Origin: Vibrio fluminensis
GTDB lineage: Bacteria > Pseudomonadota > Gammaproteobacteria > Enterobacterales > Vibrionaceae
Direction of reading: 5' to 3'
Length of the DNA: 64,000 bases
NCBI RefSeq assembly: GCF_015278125.1
Contig: NZ_JADILO010000003.1
Coordinates: 146,784-210,783, forward strand
In this document: piece by piece, positions 54,482 through 63,140 of the stretch
Numbering within the stretch: the first letter of the stretch is position 1
Layout: each line of letters begins with the position of its first letter
Notes under the pieces: generated by a model
Told to the model about the DNA's origin: nothing
The model's database searches: none
What the model saw: only the letters and a program-made list of their open reading frames with translations
Position numbers and translations under genes: made by a program

Positions 54482-54509
54482 GTCCTCCTTGGCACCTCTG
54501 TTATTGGAT
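54466..54509 (-). promoter_or_regulatory. 13-bp stem-loop between the PutA-CTD gene and putP
   Basis: ATCCAATAACAGA pairs perfectly with TCTGTTATTGGAT around an 18-base loop. On the minus strand the loop reads GGTGCCAAGGAGGACATG and so displays the leader ORF's ribosome site and ATG. No T-run follows, so it is not a terminator; a control element of putP translation or mRNA processing is possible. Confidence 0.65.
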
Positions 54510-54541
54510 TTGCAAGTCAGCAAAGCGCTACCGCACCTCAT

Positions 54542-55231
54542 TTAGTGAGGGTTTGAGGCGCCTAATAGTGTCGCGTTACCGCCCACTGCTGTTATATTTA
54601 TTGTTCTGGTTCGCTCGGTAATAAACCGCAGCGATAATTGAGGATCATGCGCTATCTCGAGTGCCGCTAAGTCTGTCTCAGCAACAAAGCTAACAATCAC
54701 GCCTTCACGCGCTGCTAACTGTCGATTTAGCTCTTTTTCCCCGCTTGATGAACCAATAAAGCCCACACCACGAATGTCAGATTCCAACACCTGACTGATT
54801 GCATCGTAAGATGCAAAGTGGAGTAGATTTACTGGTAGAGAAGACTGCTCATAAGCCTTCTCCAAATCTTGTGTAAACTCCATATCGTCGCTACACAAAA
54901 TAATACTGTTGCCTGCTGCTAATGCCGCGGTACATTGCGCCAGTGCCGCCAGTCGTGCGTTACCATTGACGGTCTCGATGACAATTAAACACACACCACG
55001 GCCTGCGGTATAAAGTTCATTGCTCTCGCCTGTTGGTCCAACTAACTGATGAGTAACAGAAATAAGTTGGCGGGCTTGTTCGAGATGAAATGCCATTACT
55101 CGGCCATACTCAGGCTTTGCTAACGCATTTTTCAGCGATAGTAGGCATTCACTTTTTGAATCAAAATCGGTTAAATTCCAGTTCTCCCACGCAGAGAAAG
55201 CATTGGTAAAACTCACTACTTGATGAACCAT
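54542..55231 (-). CDS. Free-standing PutA C-terminal (ALDH-like) domain protein
   Basis: 229 residues, similar to the C-terminal domain of long (E. coli type) PutA: LVGPTGESNELY matches its GPTGE-N-Y motif, AAREGVIVSF its AARDG-IVS, and ITAVGGNATLLG its AAAGGNASLM end. The domain resembles an aldehyde dehydrogenase subunit without catalytic Cys and in long PutA seals the tunnel through which the intermediate passes. Here it is a separate gene 15 bases after putA, with its own ribosome site (AGGAAGAG). It is probably a subunit associating with the short PutA. Confidence 0.85.
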   Translation of the reverse strand: MVHQVVSFTNAFSAWENWNLTDFDSKSECLLSLKNALAKPEYGRVMAFHLEQARQLISVTHQLVGPTGESNELYTAGRGVCLIVIETVNGNARLAALAQCTAALAAGNSIILCSDDMEFTQDLEKAYEQSSLPVNLLHFASYDAISQVLESDIRGVGFIGSSSGEKELNRQLAAREGVIVSFVAETDLAALEIAHDPQLSLRFITERTRTINITAVGGNATLLGASNPH

Positions 55232-55246
55232 ATCTCTCTTCCTCGC

Positions 55247-58200
55247 TTATTGATTGAACACGGTTTGGGTGAATCGGTATAGATAGTGCGGACCACCAGC
55301 TTTGGGTCCCGTACCCGACAGGCCTTGACCACCAAATGGTTGAACACCCACCACGGCCCCAACTTGATCACGGTTTATGTAGCTATTACCAACTCGTGCA
55401 TGCTTTTCAATCCAGCGATAGGTAGTCTCGTTGCGGCTATGCACTCCCAAAGTGAGTCCATACCCTGTTTGGTTGATGTGAGTCACCACTTGCGCCAGTT
55501 CGCTCGCTTTGTAGCGAACAATATGCAGAATAGGTCCAAACTGCTCTTCCGCTAGAGAACGAATATCGTCAATTTCAAACGCAGTCGGCGCAACAAAATC
55601 GCCACGCTCACACTCTTCACCCAAACTAACTTGAGCGACTGTCTTGAACTGACTCGCCATCGATTCAATATGGCTAAGTAATTTCTGCTTCGCTTGCGCA
55701 TCAATCACAGGACCAACATCGGTCGAATGAAGGTAAGGCAAACCAACAGAGAGCTCATTCATCGCACCATGGATTAACGCAATGATGCGGTCAGCAATAT
55801 CTTCTTGCACATAAAGCACACGCAGCGCACTGCAGCGTTGCCCCGCAGAGGCAAATGCAGAGCGCACGACATCTCGCACCACTTGCTCTGGCAGTGCGGT
55901 ACTGTCAACGATCATCGCATTTAAGCCGCCAGTTTCAGCAATTAAAGGCACAGGGGCGGCATCGCGGGCTGCCAGTGATTGATTGATACGTTGCGCGGTC
56001 AAGGTTGAGCCAGTAAACGCCACTCCGGCAATCGCAGAATGTGAGGTTAGCGCGGCACCAATCTCTGCGCCTTTACCTGTAAGCAGTTGAATCACTCCAG
56101 CAGGAAAACCCGCTTGCAACATGAGCTGTACTGCGCGTACCGCGATTAAACTGGTTTGTTCCGCCGGTTTAGCCACCACAGTGTTACCTGCCACAAGCGC
56201 GGCGGTTACTTGACCAAGGAAGATGGCTAGAGGGAAGTTCCAAGGGCTGATACAAACGAACACTCCGCGCCCTTTGCGGTCAACGGTACGTTCAACACCG
56301 TCAAAACCGGTCGTGATAGTAGGAGTAAACACTTGCTGTTGCTTGGCATAGAAACGGCAAAAGTCCACCGCTTCGCGCACTTCATCAATCGCATCATGAA
56401 TGGTTTTGCCTGCTTCCTTGTGACACAGTGCCACCAGTTCGGCCATATTGTCTTCCAGCAAGTCTGCAAGCTTCTCCGCTGGCAGGGCGCGTTGCTCGAA
56501 AGGTAGCGTTGACCAAGAGTCAAACGCTTGCTCTGCAGTTTCAATCGCTACGGAAACATGATCAAGGTTGGAAAATGCCAACGTTCCGACTTCCACTTGG
56601 CGATCATAAGGCGCGGTCACGAATTGCTGATCAACATCTTCCTTGATCATGCTTTCGTGAATGAGATTGCCATTAATCACCGAACCGAGGTGCCATTGCT
56701 GCGACATCCACTTAGCAACTTGCGCTTCAAATGACGTATTTTCACTTTCGATATCGATGTTGATACCAAGCGAATTGCGTCGATTAGGGAAAATATCCCC
56801 TGGCAGTGGAATCGCGCGGTTGTTCAAGCTTGCAAAACCCGCAAGCGCTTCCACCGGATGAACAGTTAAGCTATCAACAGGGCAGCGCGCATCCACCAAA
56901 CGGTGCACAAATGAGCTATTTGCGCCATTTTCTAATAGACGACGCACTAAGTAAGGTAGTAGATCTTTATGGCTTCCCACTGGCGCGTATATGCGAACTG
57001 GCTGACGGTAAGTCGCCATAACATGGTTATACAGTGACTCACCCATGCCATGTAGACGTTGAAATTCATAATCAGTATGGGTTGCCATTTGCGCAATTGA
57101 GGTCACCGTTTGCGCATTGTGGCTAGCAAACTGTGGGTAGATGTTGCCGCGCACACCGTCACTTAACAAAAAGCGGGCGCAAGCGAGATAGGCAACATCG
57201 GTTGATTCTTTTCGAGTGTAGACTGGGTAGTTACTGTAGCCCGCTTGTTGTGACCACTTTATTTCACTGTCCCAGTAAGCCCCTTTAACTAGGCGCAAAG
57301 GAATAACATCGCCTTGCTGCTTGGCTAAACCATTGAGCCAAACAAGCACGGGTAAGGCACGTTTTGAATAGGCTTGAATCACCAAGCCAAACTTACCCCA
57401 GCCTTGCACTGAAGGATGCTGGTAAAGCTTAGCAAACAGCTTTAGTGATAGCTCAAGGCGATCCGCTTCTTCTGCATCAATGGTAATGGCAACATCAAGC
57501 TCTTTAGCACGAATAAGCAGTTGTAACAGCGTGTCGTGCAATTCATTCATTACGCGTGACTCATTCGCCACTTCATAACGAGGGTGCAAAGCAGAAAGCT
57601 TAATCGAGACTGAAGGCGCTGGACTGTGAGCCGAAACTGCATCACGCCCTACCGCTTCAATCGCCATGAGATAATCTTTAAAGTACTTATTCGCATCAGC
57701 ATCGGTTAACGCTGCTTCACCCAGCATATCGTAAGAATAAGTGAAACCTTTATCACGCATCGCGCGACCGTTGTTCTGCGCTTCTTGAATCGAACGCCCC
57801 AAAACAAACTGATGGCCCATTACCTTCATCGCTTGGTTCATCGCTTTACGAATCACTGGCTCAGAAAGTTTATTGACCAAACGGTTGACCGCTTGAGTTG
57901 GGCTTGGCTGTTGAGATTCCGCTAAGCCAACCACCTTACCTGTCAGCATCAAGCCCCAAGTCGACGCGTTGACAAACACTGAATCGGAGTTTTTAAGGTG
58001 AGATTTCCAATCCGCGACACTCAATTTATCGCGAATGAGCGCATCAGCGGTTTCGGCATCAGGAATACGCATCAAAGCTTCTGCTAAACACATCAGCAAA
58101 ATGCCTTCTTGGGTATCGAGGCTGTACTCAAGCAATAGCGCATCGATCATTTGAATCGATTTCTTATCCGCGCGAATCGCTTCAATTAGTTGAGTCGTTT

Positions 58201-58366
58201 TGAGTGCGGTTTGACTCTTTCCCTCATCACTTGGCGTAGCCAAAGGTAAAAGCTGCTCTAACCATTGTGATTCGTCCACCATATAAAGTGGCGAGATCAA
58301 CGCCCACAATTTATCAAGCGGCTGCTCAATAAATTCAGCGTTCAACACATCTGTTGCTGTAAACAT
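55247..58366 (-). CDS. putA: Bifunctional proline dehydrogenase / P5C dehydrogenase
   Basis: 1039 residues, shorter than E. coli PutA (1320) because both the N-terminal ribbon-helix-helix DNA-binding domain and the C-terminal domain are missing. The proline dehydrogenase barrel (about 180-490) shows KLSALHPRYE, RLVKGAYWDSEIK and the FAD-domain segment SFVHRLVD. The P5C dehydrogenase half (about 560-1039) shows SPWNFPLAIFLGQVTAALVAGN, FTGSTLTAQRI, ETGGLNAMIVD and the catalytic Cys845 in SAGQRCSALR. It oxidises proline to glutamate. Without the DNA-binding domain it cannot repress its own operon. Confidence 0.94.
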   Translation of the reverse strand: MFTATDVLNAEFIEQPLDKLWALISPLYMVDESQWLEQLLPLATPSDEGKSQTALKTTQLIEAIRADKKSIQMIDALLLEYSLDTQEGILLMCLAEALMRIPDAETADALIRDKLSVADWKSHLKNSDSVFVNASTWGLMLTGKVVGLAESQQPSPTQAVNRLVNKLSEPVIRKAMNQAMKVMGHQFVLGRSIQEAQNNGRAMRDKGFTYSYDMLGEAALTDADANKYFKDYLMAIEAVGRDAVSAHSPAPSVSIKLSALHPRYEVANESRVMNELHDTLLQLLIRAKELDVAITIDAEEADRLELSLKLFAKLYQHPSVQGWGKFGLVIQAYSKRALPVLVWLNGLAKQQGDVIPLRLVKGAYWDSEIKWSQQAGYSNYPVYTRKESTDVAYLACARFLLSDGVRGNIYPQFASHNAQTVTSIAQMATHTDYEFQRLHGMGESLYNHVMATYRQPVRIYAPVGSHKDLLPYLVRRLLENGANSSFVHRLVDARCPVDSLTVHPVEALAGFASLNNRAIPLPGDIFPNRRNSLGINIDIESENTSFEAQVAKWMSQQWHLGSVINGNLIHESMIKEDVDQQFVTAPYDRQVEVGTLAFSNLDHVSVAIETAEQAFDSWSTLPFEQRALPAEKLADLLEDNMAELVALCHKEAGKTIHDAIDEVREAVDFCRFYAKQQQVFTPTITTGFDGVERTVDRKGRGVFVCISPWNFPLAIFLGQVTAALVAGNTVVAKPAEQTSLIAVRAVQLMLQAGFPAGVIQLLTGKGAEIGAALTSHSAIAGVAFTGSTLTAQRINQSLAARDAAPVPLIAETGGLNAMIVDSTALPEQVVRDVVRSAFASAGQRCSALRVLYVQEDIADRIIALIHGAMNELSVGLPYLHSTDVGPVIDAQAKQKLLSHIESMASQFKTVAQVSLGEECERGDFVAPTAFEIDDIRSLAEEQFGPILHIVRYKASELAQVVTHINQTGYGLTLGVHSRNETTYRWIEKHARVGNSYINRDQVGAVVGVQPFGGQGLSGTGPKAGGPHYLYRFTQTVFNQ

Positions 58367-58557
58367 ACGTATTCCTCAATCTCACACCTGCTTAATCATT
58401 AAGCGGGTTTACTGCAATGGCGAGCAGTGTATTGTGAGGCCGAAAGGAATACTTGTCAAAAACTCCGAACTATTTGCTTAAAACTTCGATATTTAACAAA
58501 ACAAATACATGATCACACCAATAAAAGCAAAATATATGGTCACTTTTGTTTTCCAAA

Positions 58558-59364
58558 TTAACCAATTCGTTTCTTATACTGCGACGGAGAGATCCCTTGT
58601 AAGCGTGAAAAAGTATGAGCAAAAGTGCTTTGCCCGGAAAACCCGGTTAACTCGGCGATCTGCCCCAGAGTCAGATTACGTTGCTCAATCAGTTGTTTGG
58701 CCATATCAATTCGTTTCGACAATACATACTGATGCGGTGTGATACCTAACTGATCTTTAAATAGACTATGAAACTGGCTTTCCCCCAAAAACACACTACC
58801 AGCCAACTGAGCGACAGAGATTTTTTGTGTTAAATGCTGCTCGATATAGCGATCGATCGCCTCAAGATCAAAGCGAGATTCTTTGCGACTCACCTGTAAG
58901 CTAGATGCATGCCTTTGCAATAGCGCCATCACGGTGTCATTACACGCACGGCTCAAAAGCAAATCGTCAGGGCTTGCTTGCATCTCCGCGACCAACATCT
59001 GTATTAAACGTTGAATTTGTGCATCAAGTTGGAAATAGACTTCCTTTTGGTTCAGTTCATTAAGCTTCTGCAACATCAAAGGTTCTGTTTGGCTAGGCAT
59101 CGGCATATTGAGTACCAGAATATCTGATTGCTCTATCACCCCACCAAACGCATGCCCGGAGCCCGAAGTCACCACACAACCTTGGCCCGGGCCAACTAAA
59201 TTGCCCACACCATTGACTTCAAACTCCGCCTGCCCTTTTAAACCAATCACAATTTGGGTGTATTGATGATCATGGCAGTCCATATACGAGGGCAAAGTCA
59301 CCAACTCTGCGGGTTTAGGGACATATATGACGGGAGCATTTGACGGTTTTTTGGGGTCACTCAT
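58558..59364 (-). CDS. AraC-family regulator, likely activator of the put operon
   Basis: About 268 residues: an N-terminal cupin-like sensor domain (about 20-120, YMDCHDHQYTQIVIGLKGQAEFEV) and two HTH motifs in the C-terminal 100 residues (FLGESQFHSLFKDQLGITPHQYV, then FSGQSTFAHTFSRLQGISPSQYKKR). It lies upstream of putA on the same strand with about 190 bases between; as PutA here has no DNA-binding domain, this regulator likely takes over proline-responsive control. Start is taken as ATG 59364. Confidence 0.87.
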   Translation of the reverse strand: MSDPKKPSNAPVIYVPKPAELVTLPSYMDCHDHQYTQIVIGLKGQAEFEVNGVGNLVGPGQGCVVTSGSGHAFGGVIEQSDILVLNMPMPSQTEPLMLQKLNELNQKEVYFQLDAQIQRLIQMLVAEMQASPDDLLLSRACNDTVMALLQRHASSLQVSRKESRFDLEAIDRYIEQHLTQKISVAQLAGSVFLGESQFHSLFKDQLGITPHQYVLSKRIDMAKQLIEQRNLTLGQIAELTGFSGQSTFAHTFSRLQGISPSQYKKRIG

Positions 59365-59768
59365 AGGTAACAACTGTAAAGATCGGAAGTTAATGCTGAT
59401 GGTATAACAATTTTAGCGGATTCTCGAGGAGATGCGGGATAAGGAAGAGCATTTACAGATAAAGTTAAAAATCAATCTATTGCATAACATTTTTCTCGGA
59501 ACAATGATCAAGTGCAAATAACTTACGGCCAATGTCACTTCTAACCACTTACTTGAAACAAAATCAATTTCTGCAGCCGTTATTTGCGTAAAGCCCACAA
59601 AATAAAAACTAATACTTTAGATTTATATAAAAAATGGTATTTTAGTCTCCAAGTACCAAGAGGTTACTCAAGTATGCACTACAAGGACCGTATAGTCGCA
59701 GCTAACGCTTAGCTAATCAGTCGCATACCTAACTTTCAGTGAATTAAACAGAACTGTTGTAGAGACTT
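59365..59768. other. Intergenic region between the AraC regulator and the PEGA proteins
   Basis: 404 bases of divergent promoter region, AT-rich at 59590-59640. A minus-strand frame at 59413-59598 has no ribosome site and no coding character. I see no RNA gene or clear operator. Confidence 0.5.
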
Positions 59769-60869
59769 ATGATCACACGCCGTATTCCAGCGCTTTTGCT
59801 CGCGCTAAGCCCATTCTGGTTATCAACTTCGATGGCAGCAGAAAACCTTTCTACTGATCCTGTCGCTGTCATCGATGAAAAACTAAGCAACAAACAGCTC
59901 GAGCTGCAAAGTAACGCTTCTGAGTACGACTCTGAAACACAGCGCTACCAACAGCTGCAAAACGAGCATGCTAAGCTCAAACGTGATGAACAAGAGCTTA
60001 ACGCAAAGCGAAATCGCGCGAAGACAGCACTAGACAAACAATACAGTCGTCTATTGGAAGACCCTGAAATTGATCTAGTCAGTCTACAAAAAGAGTATCA
60101 AGACTCTTGGAATGCGGTAAAAAGCAATCAAGCTGAATTGCTAGAAAACCAACAGCTTGAAACTGAGAGTGAAGTTCGCCTATCACAAATCAAACAGAAG
60201 CAAGCTCGCCTCAAATCAGAATTCACTTACCTTGAAGAACAAAAGGTAGAAACTCGCGTTAAACGCTTGGCTGCAGAGCTAAACGAAAGTGATGTCATGC
60301 AAACTAGCTTCAAAACCAGCTGTTCTGCGACCATGACTTTAGGCGAATGTAGCAGCCAAGGTTTACAGCTAACCAAGCAAAAAGCAGTAAAAACATTTAA
60401 AGCAGCATTGATGGATAGCCTAACTGAATCCACTTTGGCCAAGCAAAATGCCAATGGTGTTCAGCTTAATGTCCATGTACAAGACAGCCAAATTATTCGT
60501 GCTGGATTTGAAGGCAATAATAGTTACTTCACTGAGCTTCAAGCTCAACTTCAAGCAAAACCTGAAGCGACTGCGGCTTGTAAGTTACTCAATGTATCAT
60601 CTCGTTACTGTCTAAAAGAACAAAGCTCTGCAAACCAAAAGCAGCAAGACAAAAACTGGATCGCGGTGACGGTACGCTCAGATCAATACAACGATAGTGT
60701 TGTCGTTAATGGCGTGAAATACGGCAGTACCCCTGTAGAAATCATGCTACCACGTGGTATTCATCAAGTAACTGTTTCAAAAGATGGTTATCAGACCTAC
60801 AACCGTCAGGTGACCATCAGTAAAAATGATACGGTTTGGGTAAAACTACGTTCAAGCGAGCAGAGCTAG
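59769..60869 (+). CDS. Exported coiled-coil protein with PEGA domain (paralogue A)
   Basis: 366 residues: signal peptide (cleavage after SMAAE, about residue 23), a long coiled-coil (about 30-170), a central domain with paired cysteines (CSATMTLGEC and ACKLLNVSSRYC) and a C-terminal PEGA-like domain (VNGVKYGSTPVEIMLPRGIHQVTVSKDGYQ). PEGA domains mediate binding to other envelope proteins or surface layers. It is about 35-40% similar by eye to the first 365 residues of the next gene, so the two arose by duplication. Localised to the periplasm. Confidence 0.82.
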   Translation: MITRRIPALLLALSPFWLSTSMAAENLSTDPVAVIDEKLSNKQLELQSNASEYDSETQRYQQLQNEHAKLKRDEQELNAKRNRAKTALDKQYSRLLEDPEIDLVSLQKEYQDSWNAVKSNQAELLENQQLETESEVRLSQIKQKQARLKSEFTYLEEQKVETRVKRLAAELNESDVMQTSFKTSCSATMTLGECSSQGLQLTKQKAVKTFKAALMDSLTESTLAKQNANGVQLNVHVQDSQIIRAGFEGNNSYFTELQAQLQAKPEATAACKLLNVSSRYCLKEQSSANQKQQDKNWIAVTVRSDQYNDSVVVNGVKYGSTPVEIMLPRGIHQVTVSKDGYQTYNRQVTISKNDTVWVKLRSSEQS

Positions 60870-61006
60870 ATTAGTTACAGTGGATCAAACCCATTTTCAT
60901 AAATGAATAAAAACGCCATTTCGCTTCTTAGTTATCAATAGATACCTCAAGACGAGATGGCGCTTTAGTTTTAATTCGATTAAAAATTAATGAGAGATAC
61001 TCGACG

Positions 61007-62833
61007 ATGCAAACCCGTTTCTCGACTCTTTTCTTAGCACTTTCAGCATGTTTCATTCCAGTGCAAGTGCACGCCAATGAGACAGGCGATACTGTCATAG
61101 CAATTGAACATCAGCTGTTTGAAAAGCATGCCGAGTTGAAAAACGCCCAGCAGACGCAAAGTGAACAACAAGAGATTCTTTCTCAGCGTCAACAAGCACT
61201 CGACGACTCTAATCAACAAGCCATCAAACTTGCAAGCTCATTCGAAAGCGCAAAAAGTGAACTCGAAACTGCGTATCAACGCATGATCGATGAACCGAGT
61301 ACCGATATAGCGTCAGTACAAGAGCGCTACCAAGCTGTATGGCAACAAATCAAACAGAATCAAGCTCAACAGCTAACCGCAAAACAAGCTGTATTAGAAG
61401 CAGAAGATAGCCTAAGCCAGAAAAACGCATTGTTGCGTAATCTTGAAACTCAGATAACTGAGTTAGATGAAGGTAAAATAAGAGCACGAGTCGAGCGACT
61501 AAGACAAGAGCTTTCTCCAACAGAACAAATCAGTGTAAGTTTTACCAATCGCTGTCAGTCCAGCATGACATTAGCACAGTGTGATGCCCAAACTCGTGAG
61601 TTAGCGTTGCAAAAAGCGGTAAAAACTTTCCAAACTCAATTGGTCAAGAAGACCACTGAGGAATCATTGGTACAAACCAATATTGGCAAAAGCCCACTCA
61701 ACATTCACGTTCTCCGCTCAAAAGCGAATAAAGCGGAATTCTACGATGGCGAACGCTATCGCACTTTAATGGATGTCACGCTCGAAGCACGTCCAAGCGA
61801 CACGACCGCATGTACATTACTCAATGTTGACAAACAATACTGTTTCGAACCGAGCCATGTCTCCGGACAGCAGTTTTCTAATGAGCAAGAGATTGCGTGG
61901 GTCACGTTTAGTGTGCGCAGCAACCAATACGACGATCAAGTTTTTGTCGATGGCGTATCTTACGGCAGCACGCCATTAGAAGTGATGCTACCGGTTGGCC
62001 AGCATCATCTTGTGATAAAAAAAGAAGGCTATCAGACCTTTAAGCAAAATATCGCCTTAACGGCAGATCGCAATTTCAGAGCGCACCTAAAACAAAAAGC
62101 CAACGCACTAAAAGCAGGTGATCAGTTTGCGGATTACATTGCTAAAGGAAGTAAAGCACCACAACTTGTTACGATTGTCTCGGGTGAGTACTTGTTAGGC
62201 GAGAATGCTGCAAATCAGTATTTCCTTGATCATGCTTTCGGGATTAGCGCGACGCCGATTACCGTTAGAGAGTTTGACAACTTTGTTCGTCAAACTGACT
62301 ACCAAACGGATGCTGAACTGAAAAATACCTGTACTGCCATGATTGATGGTGAGGTCACCGCGATTGCTAAAAGTTATTGGCGCAATCCTGGGTTTAAACA
62401 AGCGAGCAATTCGCCAGTAGTGTGTATCAGCCGCAATGATGCCAATGCATATGTCAAATGGCTGAGTCAACAGACTGGCTACCAATATAGATTGCCCAAT
62501 GAAGATGAATGGGAAATTGCGGCTCGCGCAGGCAGCCAAGCAAAATATTGGTGGGGTGAAGAGTTCGCTTTAGGTCAAGCCAACACTGGCTGGAGTAGTT
62601 CACCTTGGGCAAACATCAGTACCTCACCGGTAAAAGCATTCAAACCAAATCCACTCGGCATCTATGATGCTGTGGGCAACGTTTGGCAGTGGACCAATAA
62701 CGCACAAGGCATTGCTAAAGGTGGGGCTTGGAACTTCTCTCCTGAACAAGCCATCGTCTATGAAAGACTATATTTGGCACCATCCAGCGCTGCAAACTAT
62801 TTAGGTTTCCGTGTAGTTCGAGCTATTAACTAG
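61007..62833 (+). CDS. Exported coiled-coil PEGA protein fused to a SUMF1/FGE-type domain (paralogue B)
   Basis: 608 residues: signal peptide, coiled coil (about 30-165), cysteine-paired domain (CQSSMTLAQC and ACTLLNVDKQYC), PEGA domain (about 305-365) and a C-terminal formylglycine-generating-enzyme-like domain (about 385-608; YRLPNEDEWEIAARAG, GNVWQWTNN, KGGAWNF and GFRVVRA). The usual catalytic Cys of FGE is absent in the KGGAW segment, so it is unlikely to oxidise sulfatases; it may act in binding. It shares its layout with the gene before it. Confidence 0.85.
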   Translation: MQTRFSTLFLALSACFIPVQVHANETGDTVIAIEHQLFEKHAELKNAQQTQSEQQEILSQRQQALDDSNQQAIKLASSFESAKSELETAYQRMIDEPSTDIASVQERYQAVWQQIKQNQAQQLTAKQAVLEAEDSLSQKNALLRNLETQITELDEGKIRARVERLRQELSPTEQISVSFTNRCQSSMTLAQCDAQTRELALQKAVKTFQTQLVKKTTEESLVQTNIGKSPLNIHVLRSKANKAEFYDGERYRTLMDVTLEARPSDTTACTLLNVDKQYCFEPSHVSGQQFSNEQEIAWVTFSVRSNQYDDQVFVDGVSYGSTPLEVMLPVGQHHLVIKKEGYQTFKQNIALTADRNFRAHLKQKANALKAGDQFADYIAKGSKAPQLVTIVSGEYLLGENAANQYFLDHAFGISATPITVREFDNFVRQTDYQTDAELKNTCTAMIDGEVTAIAKSYWRNPGFKQASNSPVVCISRNDANAYVKWLSQQTGYQYRLPNEDEWEIAARAGSQAKYWWGEEFALGQANTGWSSSPWANISTSPVKAFKPNPLGIYDAVGNVWQWTNNAQGIAKGGAWNFSPEQAIVYERLYLAPSSAANYLGFRVVRAIN

Positions 62834-62856
62834 CTCCAGATCACATTTATAAATCG

Positions 62857-62877
62857 AAGGGGGGATTTCCCCCCTTT
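62857..62877 (+). terminator. Terminator after the PEGA/SUMF1 gene
   Basis: AAGGGGGG - ATTT - CCCCCCTT followed by a short T/C run, 23 bases past the stop. Confidence 0.7.
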
Positions 62878-62890
62878 CTCGATTTTAGGA

Positions 62891-63068
62891 CAGAAGATAC
62901 ATTAGCCCCGTGGTCAGGAGCATATGCCACCTGACTTCTGTATCAGTGATTAAATTGTTGATACATCTATTACTCAGCCGACCCTCGCTGAGTCGTAGAA
63001 CCTCTTCTACACGTCGACAAGAGTTATTCTTGTATTTGCCAGATATTGTGAGATGTCTGGCTTTTTTT
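62891..63068 (+). ncRNA. Structured non-coding stretch with several stem-loops and a terminator
   Basis: On the plus strand successive perfect stems appear: GTCAGG/CCTGAC (62913-62935), TGTATCA/TGATACA (62939-62963), ACTCAGC/GCTGAGT (62972-62993), GTAGAA/TTCTAC (62995-63010), ACAAGA/TCTTGT (63017-63033) and GCCAGA/TCTGGC (63038-63061), the last followed by seven Ts. The upstream CAGAAGATAC can pair alternatively with CTTCTGTATC and so compete with the second stem. It may be a small RNA ending at 63068, or the attenuated leader of the LuxR-type gene. I do not recognise it as a known family. Confidence 0.5.
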
Positions 63069-63140
63069 ATTTCCTCACAATTTAGAATAACGTACCATTT
63101 ACTCATTAAGTATCATAACAATTCAAGACAGGTAAAATCA

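Noticed and set aside
54542..55246. PutA C-terminal gene as a frameshifted end of putA
   Set aside because: putA ends in the usual way for the short form, the second gene has its own ATG and ribosome site, and the linker between the domains is absent.
59413..59598. 61-codon open frame on the minus strand upstream of the PEGA gene
   Set aside because: No ribosome site and lies in a promoter-like AT-rich region.
62910..63140. N-terminal extension of the PAS-LuxR frame
   Set aside because: The extra 77 residues have no domain, lack a ribosome site and are read through the stem-loops of the RNA region and its terminator.
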